DNA of 10,271 nt from positions 1 to 10,271 of the forward strand of contig JANQPW010000949.1 in assembly GCA_028285285.1 (NCBI GenBank). Direction: 5' to 3'. Origin of the DNA: Silvanigrellales bacterium (lineage in GTDB: Bacteria > Bdellovibrionota_B > Oligoflexia > Silvanigrellales > Silvanigrellaceae). Under the pieces are notes generated by a model. It ran no database searches. It was not told where the DNA came from and saw nothing but the letters and a program-made list of their open reading frames with translations. This document shows, piece by piece, positions 6,858 through 10,271 of the stretch; within the stretch, counting starts at the first letter, position 1; each line of letters opens with the position of its first letter. The position numbers and the translations under genes are program-made.

Positions 6858-8156
6858 ATGTCGGGTTTCGTACAGAGTCTCATTTTAGCTGGTTTTTCCG
6901 GTGTGTTGGCAGCATCAGGAGCTTGGTCTGGCTCCGCAGCCCAAGCGTCGACCTGGCAGCCAGACTTCACCGAATCTGTTTTTGTGCCGTCAGCAGATCT
7001 AGACTGTCCTGTTCATTTCAAGATTTCTTCAGAGTTCAACGGCTCCAAACTGGGTTTTGCAAACCGGAGATTTCAGCTGGATCTCAAGGAGCTCGTTGAT
7101 GACTCCCAGCTTGATATTCTGGAGAATGAACTGAACTATCGGGGCTTCCTCAAGGGCCACTATGGTTACTGCACTGGAGAGGTGGACTTTTCCAATCGTG
7201 ACTTCCAGAGGAAGCTTTCCATCGCGGATGGTGTGGTGAACCTTCACATCAAGCGGCGAAATGGAGAGCCGCTTTTTGGCAGTGCTGTAGCTGGGGTTCT
7301 TGTGTATGAGGCGAAAAACGTTTTGCGAAACCCACCCACGCCCATCAAGGTGCATGCCTCGGGAATTGATCCCCAGGCCCAGAAAAAGCTGCCGGGAGAT
7401 CAACTCGGAACGCGGATGGTCGCCTACAAGCGCAACTTCTGGCAGGAGGAACAGATCATCGAGATTTCCTTCCTCAATGGTTCCACAGCTGACCACAATC
7501 GCATCATGCAACTGGCAAAACGGTGGCAGAAGTACGCCAACATTCGCTTCTTAAAAGTGAATCACAATCGGGGAGACATTCGGGTTAGAGTTCCGGGTCG
7601 TGACAATGCAGACCCCTTCAATCACAGCATGATCGGGAACCAATCCGCGAACTATTCTTTCAGCAGCGACGGACGCAGCTGGTTTGAGGGAACGGGTGGG
7701 CCCTCTATGAGCCTGGCTGTGATGGACTCTGATGTCATTCTGCATGAGCTTGGCCATGCCATCGGTTTGCAACACGAGCACCAATCTCCCCGTGCCGATA
7801 TTCCTTGGAACAAGGAAGTGGTCTACCGAGACATGTGGGAGCTTTATGGTTTCGATCGAGAAAAGGTCGACCGGAACGTGTTCAACAAACACACCGATGC
7901 GGCCGCGAGCGAGTATGACCCCGACTCCATTATGAACTATGACTGGCCCGCTTCTTGGACTTTAGACGGAACTGCACAGGGGAGGAACTTGGAGTTGAGC
8001 GAATGGGACGAGTACATCATTGGTTTTGTTTACCCACTGAAGTGGCAAGGTGAATCTTGTAGTATTGCAGAACCTGCGAGCCGATGCCGTAAAGATACAT
8101 ACTGCAAAGTTCAAGGTTCCAGCTCTGAGGGTGTGTGTGAATTTCGTAGGGATTGA
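6858..8156 (+). CDS. Secreted zinc metallopeptidase, astacin/matrixin-like
   Basis: This is a zinc endopeptidase of the metzincin type, most like the M12A (astacin) family, and probably acts outside the cell. The ATG at 6858 follows GAGGAG by seven bases. A Sec signal peptide is likely, with cleavage after A-Q-A (residue 30). Residues about 31-170 form a pro-region or N-terminal domain with two cysteines (50, 105). The catalytic part runs from about 195 to 392. It contains a R-I-M-x-L-A-x-R-W-x-K-Y-A-N-I-R-F segment typical of metzincin N-subdomains. The zinc site is H-E-L-G-H-A-I-G-L-Q-H-E-H, with His296, His300, His306 as ligands and Glu297 as catalytic base. The Met-turn is S-I-M-N-Y (357-361), where astacins usually have S-x-M-H-Y; Tyr361 could be the extra zinc ligand. 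The tail (401-427) has four cysteines in a small domain. All core residues are present, so the enzyme should be active. The substrate is unknown; degradation of host, prey or matrix protein is possible. Confidence 0.92.
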   Translation: MSGFVQSLILAGFSGVLAASGAWSGSAAQASTWQPDFTESVFVPSADLDCPVHFKISSEFNGSKLGFANRRFQLDLKELVDDSQLDILENELNYRGFLKGHYGYCTGEVDFSNRDFQRKLSIADGVVNLHIKRRNGEPLFGSAVAGVLVYEAKNVLRNPPTPIKVHASGIDPQAQKKLPGDQLGTRMVAYKRNFWQEEQIIEISFLNGSTADHNRIMQLAKRWQKYANIRFLKVNHNRGDIRVRVPGRDNADPFNHSMIGNQSANYSFSSDGRSWFEGTGGPSMSLAVMDSDVILHELGHAIGLQHEHQSPRADIPWNKEVVYRDMWELYGFDREKVDRNVFNKHTDAAASEYDPDSIMNYDWPASWTLDGTAQGRNLELSEWDEYIIGFVYPLKWQGESCSIAEPASRCRKDTYCKVQGSSSEGVCEFRRD

Positions 8157-8158
8157 CG

Positions 8159-8169
8159 GAGAAGTTCTC
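8159..8169. other. Small palindrome GAGAA-G-TTCTC at the peptidase/ATPase junction
   Basis: A perfect 11-base dyad occupies the 11 bp gap between the two convergent stop codons and enters the ATPase stop. As an RNA hairpin it would be too short and tight to be a good terminator, and no T tract follows. GAGAAGTTC recurs once about 30 bases further on inside the ATPase gene. It may be chance. Confidence 0.2.
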
Positions 8170-9343
8170 AAATTGATTCTTGAGGTGCGAGAAGTTCATG
8201 ATTCCAGAGTCTATCCAAAAATGCTTGATACGGTAATATTTGGATGTTCCCTTCAACCGTTCTGGTTTCCGTTTCCAAACACACAACAATATGCGCTGTG
8301 AGCAAGTTCTCTGCTCTGCAGGCAAGCAGACCCCTCAAATCGCGTTTGCTTATGCTGTCTTTGCCTTTCACCTCAACCGCCAACTGGTCGCCAACGATGA
8401 AATCGACCTCGTGACTCGATGTTGTGCGCCAGTAGCAAAGCTTGAGATCAACTCTGTGATAGTCGAGGTAAGTGCGGATCTCATGCGCAATGTACGCTTC
8501 AAAGAAGTTACCAAAGTCTTTAGATTTGAGCTTTATCGGGTTTAGGTCGAGTATTGCTCTCACGACTCCTGTGTCAAAAAAGTAGAACTTTGGCGTTTCG
8601 AGCGGCTTTCTTTTTTGGCTCCTCTTCCAAGCGGGAACTTCCCAAGCGAGTTGGGTGTCGTAGAGAATTTGAAAGTACTCTCGAGTCACCTTTCTTGTGA
8701 CCATAGCATCGTTGCCAATGGAACTGTAGTTGATGATCTGGCCATTGTTGAGGGCTGCAACTGCTAGAAATCTTGAAAAGGAGGGGAGGTCTCTGACAGC
8801 GGCTTCGTTTGCTATCTCTATGTCAAGATAGGTCCCGACATAGGTCTCAAGATCAAGTCGGGGATCGTCTGAGAAGTGGATTGAGGGAATGAGACCTCGA
8901 TTGATGGCTCTCAACAGGTCAAACTCTTCTCTTCCGACTTCTTGAAAAACCAAAGGGTGGATTTGGAGTTGCCTTGCGCGGCCGCCCAGGAGGTTAACGC
9001 CTTTCTTCTTGAGTTTTCGGGCACTGGAACCCGTAAGAATGAATCGAATACCGTGCTTCTTGATGAGGAGATGCACCTCATCAAGAAGCTCTGGTAGCTT
9101 CTGAATCTCGTCAATGACCACCAGCTTTGGAAGTTCACTGCGCGACTCCAGTTGTTCGCGCATTAGCCCTAAGTTATTAGAAATACGAAGAAAGAGCGGC
9201 GCATCTAAGAGGTCATAGAACGGCGTCTCTTGAGTGAGCTGATTCCTGAGAATTGATGTTTTGCCGGTCTGGCGAGGTCCCAACAAGAACAACGATTTTG
9301 TGGTCATTCTCTCCATAATGTCAATTTTTCTGGCCATATACAT
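8168..9343 (-). CDS. AAA ATPase with DUF4143 domain (391 aa)
   Basis: This is a cytoplasmic P-loop ATPase of the widespread AAA_14/DUF4143 group. The ATG at 9343 follows AGGGAG by eight bases. The ATPase domain carries Walker A G-P-R-Q-T-G-K-T-S (22-30), Walker B L-V-V-I-D-E-I (74-80) and a sensor-like F-I-L-T-G-S-S (101-107). The DUF4143 part includes Y-F-F-D-T-G-V-V-R-A-I-L (254-265) and E-A-Y-I-A-H-E-I-R (282-290). The C-terminal Y-W-R-T-T-S-S-H-E-V-D-F-I-V followed by A-V-E-V-K-G (322-327) resembles the D...ExK core of the PD-(D/E)xK nuclease fold usual in this group. The length is normal and the gene appears intact. These proteins are patchily distributed, often multicopy and frequently transferred. 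Their function is not established, though links to DNA or to defence and toxin-like roles have been proposed. The gene converges on the peptidase gene (11 bp gap) and has its own promoter with an operator-like repeat. Confidence 0.93.
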   Translation of the reverse strand: MYMARKIDIMERMTTKSLFLLGPRQTGKTSILRNQLTQETPFYDLLDAPLFLRISNNLGLMREQLESRSELPKLVVIDEIQKLPELLDEVHLLIKKHGIRFILTGSSARKLKKKGVNLLGGRARQLQIHPLVFQEVGREEFDLLRAINRGLIPSIHFSDDPRLDLETYVGTYLDIEIANEAAVRDLPSFSRFLAVAALNNGQIINYSSIGNDAMVTRKVTREYFQILYDTQLAWEVPAWKRSQKRKPLETPKFYFFDTGVVRAILDLNPIKLKSKDFGNFFEAYIAHEIRTYLDYHRVDLKLCYWRTTSSHEVDFIVGDQLAVEVKGKDSISKRDLRGLLACRAENLLTAHIVVCLETETRTVEGNIQILPYQAFLDRLWNHELLAPQESI

Positions 9344-9386
9344 GGCACGCGCTCCCTAAGAGATAGGCTATCCTGAAGCCAAATAT

Positions 9387-9414
9387 ATCATAAATTTGGC
9401 AGGATGCCTGCCAA
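9387..9414 (-). promoter_or_regulatory. Sigma70-like promoter of the DUF4143 ATPase gene
   Basis: Read on the minus strand, TTGGCA (9414-9409) matches five of six bases of the -35 consensus. TATGAT (9392-9387) matches five of six of the -10 consensus. The 16-base spacing is acceptable. Transcription would begin near 9380, giving a leader of about 37 bases with AGGGAG before the ATG at 9343. It is the best promoter in the window and lies inside the inverted repeat described separately. Confidence 0.65.
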
Positions 9415-9420
9415 AATTTA
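9391..9420. promoter_or_regulatory. Operator-like inverted repeat over the DUF4143 ATPase promoter
   Basis: TAAATTTGGCAGG (9391-9403) and CCTGCCAAAATTTA (9407-9420) are inverted copies around a 3-base ATG centre, differing by one extra A/T. The repeat covers the -35 box and the spacer of the ATPase promoter and touches its -10 box, the usual position for a repressor operator. On the minus strand it could also act as a weak terminator for the upstream gene, but no T run follows. A partial further copy of the half-site (CCAAAT, 9379-9384) lies next to it. Confidence 0.55.
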
Positions 9421-9430
9421 GGCGTGGGAG

Positions 9431-9447
9431 AGTTTCCCCAGGAAACT
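9431..9447 (-). terminator. Possible short terminator hairpin after the right-edge gene
   Basis: Just after the minus-strand stop (9451-9449), AGTTTCC and GGAAACT form a perfect 7 bp stem with a 3-base loop (9431-9437 and 9441-9447). No T tract follows on the minus strand, so termination would be weak unless aided. The palindrome CTTCTAGAAG (9446-9455) overlaps the stop codon and could compete with this stem. Confidence 0.35.
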
Positions 9448-9448
9448 T

Positions 9449-10271
9449 CTAGAAGGGGCAGTCCACTCCAATTTGTTCCTGCCAGTACGCCGCGTAGCGG
9501 GTCCGGTAAGTCTGGCAGATGTCCTCAAGCTCGCTGAGGTGCTCTGGCTCAATGTGAATCTCCGGGCGGTCTTGAAGCTCTTGAAGAAGAGTGAGAACGC
9601 TTGTTGCGGCATCGAGTCTTGCGCCGTAGAGCGAGCCGCCGGTTCGCTGTGGTGGGAAGAGCATTTTTCGAAGGGCGTTGAGCACGGTCAACTCACTGCC
9701 TTCTTTGAAACTTGTTAAGAGCTTTTGTAGAGAGGGACCGCCCAACTCAATGCGTGCCCACACGGTGTCCAGAATGGAAGCTTCGAGCAGCTCAACATAC
9801 CTTTTGTAACCCAAAGATTCGGGAGGGAGCCGTGAGCCAAATGTCAGTTGCTTTTTGCGTTCGCCTCCTTCGACAGCCAGTCGATCAAGCGCTTCATCTT
9901 CCGGTAAATTGAGTGTTGAGAAGAACTCGGCAACTTCCTTCCAGCGGAGGCTCCTATAGATCTCGGCAAGGCTGCTGGAGGCAGCCCGGTTGAAATTGAG
10001 AAAGAGCGCACTGCGGTATTCATCAAAGGCATTTTCGAACTGATTGCAGTCGCTGCCCAAGGAGTTCTTGGCACGTTGGATATGCGCATTGAAGAGATCG
10101 ACGACCTTTTCGTTGTCCCCTTTTGCGAGGTGGAGGAAGAGGTAGGCATTGAGGAGCCCAGCGCCGTTTTGGCTCTCAGCATGGTTTTCAACAAGTGAAT
10201 GGTAGAGGGTTTTCGTTGCGCTTTTTTGAAGCGCATCCCGAGCACTCGCTTTCCGGAGATTGGGGTTGAGA
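9449..10271 (-). CDS. Unrecognised helical protein, C-terminal part (5' end outside window)
   Basis: The frame is open from the stop at 9449 to the right edge, giving 273 residues. The TTG at 10060 is an internal Leu codon and not the start, because the sequence before it (A-Y-L-F-L-H-L-A-K-G-D-N-E-K-V-V-D-L-F-N-A-H) reads as good protein. I do not recognise a family. The composition is Leu, Ala, Glu and Arg rich with many short amphipathic helices and little predicted strand. Segments such as S-S-L-A-E-I-Y-R-S-L-R-W-K-E-V-A-E-F-F resemble TPR or other alpha-solenoid repeats, but no unit repeats cleanly. No catalytic motif, membrane segment or CxxCH is visible. The protein ends Y-W-Q-E-Q-I-G-V-D-C-P-F. 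A protein-interaction scaffold is the natural guess. The N-terminus outside the window would decide whether it is exported. Confidence 0.78.
   Translation of the reverse strand, partial: LNPNLRKASARDALQKSATKTLYHSLVENHAESQNGAGLLNAYLFLHLAKGDNEKVVDLFNAHIQRAKNSLGSDCNQFENAFDEYRSALFLNFNRAASSSLAEIYRSLRWKEVAEFFSTLNLPEDEALDRLAVEGGERKKQLTFGSRLPPESLGYKRYVELLEASILDTVWARIELGGPSLQKLLTSFKEGSELTVLNALRKMLFPPQRTGGSLYGARLDAATSVLTLLQELQDRPEIHIEPEHLSELEDICQTYRTRYAAYWQEQIGVDCPF

Noticed and set aside
7029..7511. A 160-codon open frame on the minus strand
   Set aside because: It lies wholly inside the metallopeptidase gene, whose domain motifs are unambiguous; the antisense translation resembles no protein domain.
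9379..9420. The inverted repeat read as an insertion-sequence end or attachment site
   Set aside because: There is no second copy in the window, no transposase or integrase, and its position over a good promoter explains it better as an operator.
9844..10245. A 133-codon minus-strand frame at the right edge
   Set aside because: It is out of frame with the right-edge gene, whose frame is open to the window end and reads as a coherent helical protein; this one is a Ser/Arg/Met-rich shadow.

Overview
The window looks like chromosomal DNA of a Gram-negative bacterium with roughly balanced base composition. Four predicted secreted or outer-membrane lipoproteins, a secreted zinc peptidase and the tail of a proteobacterial-type SpoVR point to a lineage rich in surface proteins. 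A Bdellovibrio-like or other former deltaproteobacterial lineage would fit, but this is inference: no rRNA or universal marker gene is present to place it.

Layout, left to right. (1) Positions 1-335 hold the C-terminal end of a SpoVR-family protein, closed by a probable hairpin terminator. (2) An orphan 492-residue lipoprotein (419-1897, +) ends 14 bp from a convergent gene for a 304-residue exported or membrane protein with a hydrophobic hairpin (1912-2826, -). (3) A 230 bp divergent spacer leads to a small six-cysteine lipoprotein (3057-3548, +). Its stop overlaps that of the next gene. (4) A two-gene operon on the minus strand (6697 down to 3545) encodes a lipoprotein with one CxxCH heme-c motif and a second, translationally coupled orphan lipoprotein. 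(5) Divergent from it is a secreted astacin/matrixin-like zinc metallopeptidase (6858-8156, +). (6) Convergent with the peptidase is an AAA ATPase of the DUF4143 type (8168-9343, -). It has a strong sigma70-like promoter overlapped by a near-perfect inverted repeat, which looks like an operator. (7) The 3' part of an unrecognised, probably helical protein (9449-10271, -) runs off the right edge.

Functionally, the centre of the window is a block of envelope proteins whose partners are mostly unknown. The best-supported unit is the cytochrome-type lipoprotein plus its coupled lipoprotein, probably acting together at the cell surface or in the periplasm. The secreted peptidase shares a divergent intergenic region with that operon, so common regulation is possible but unproven. 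The DUF4143 ATPase looks like an independently controlled accessory gene.

No tRNA, rRNA, CRISPR array, insertion sequence or long repeat was found. No gene-free stretch exceeds 300 bp; the longest is the 230 bp spacer at 2827-3056.
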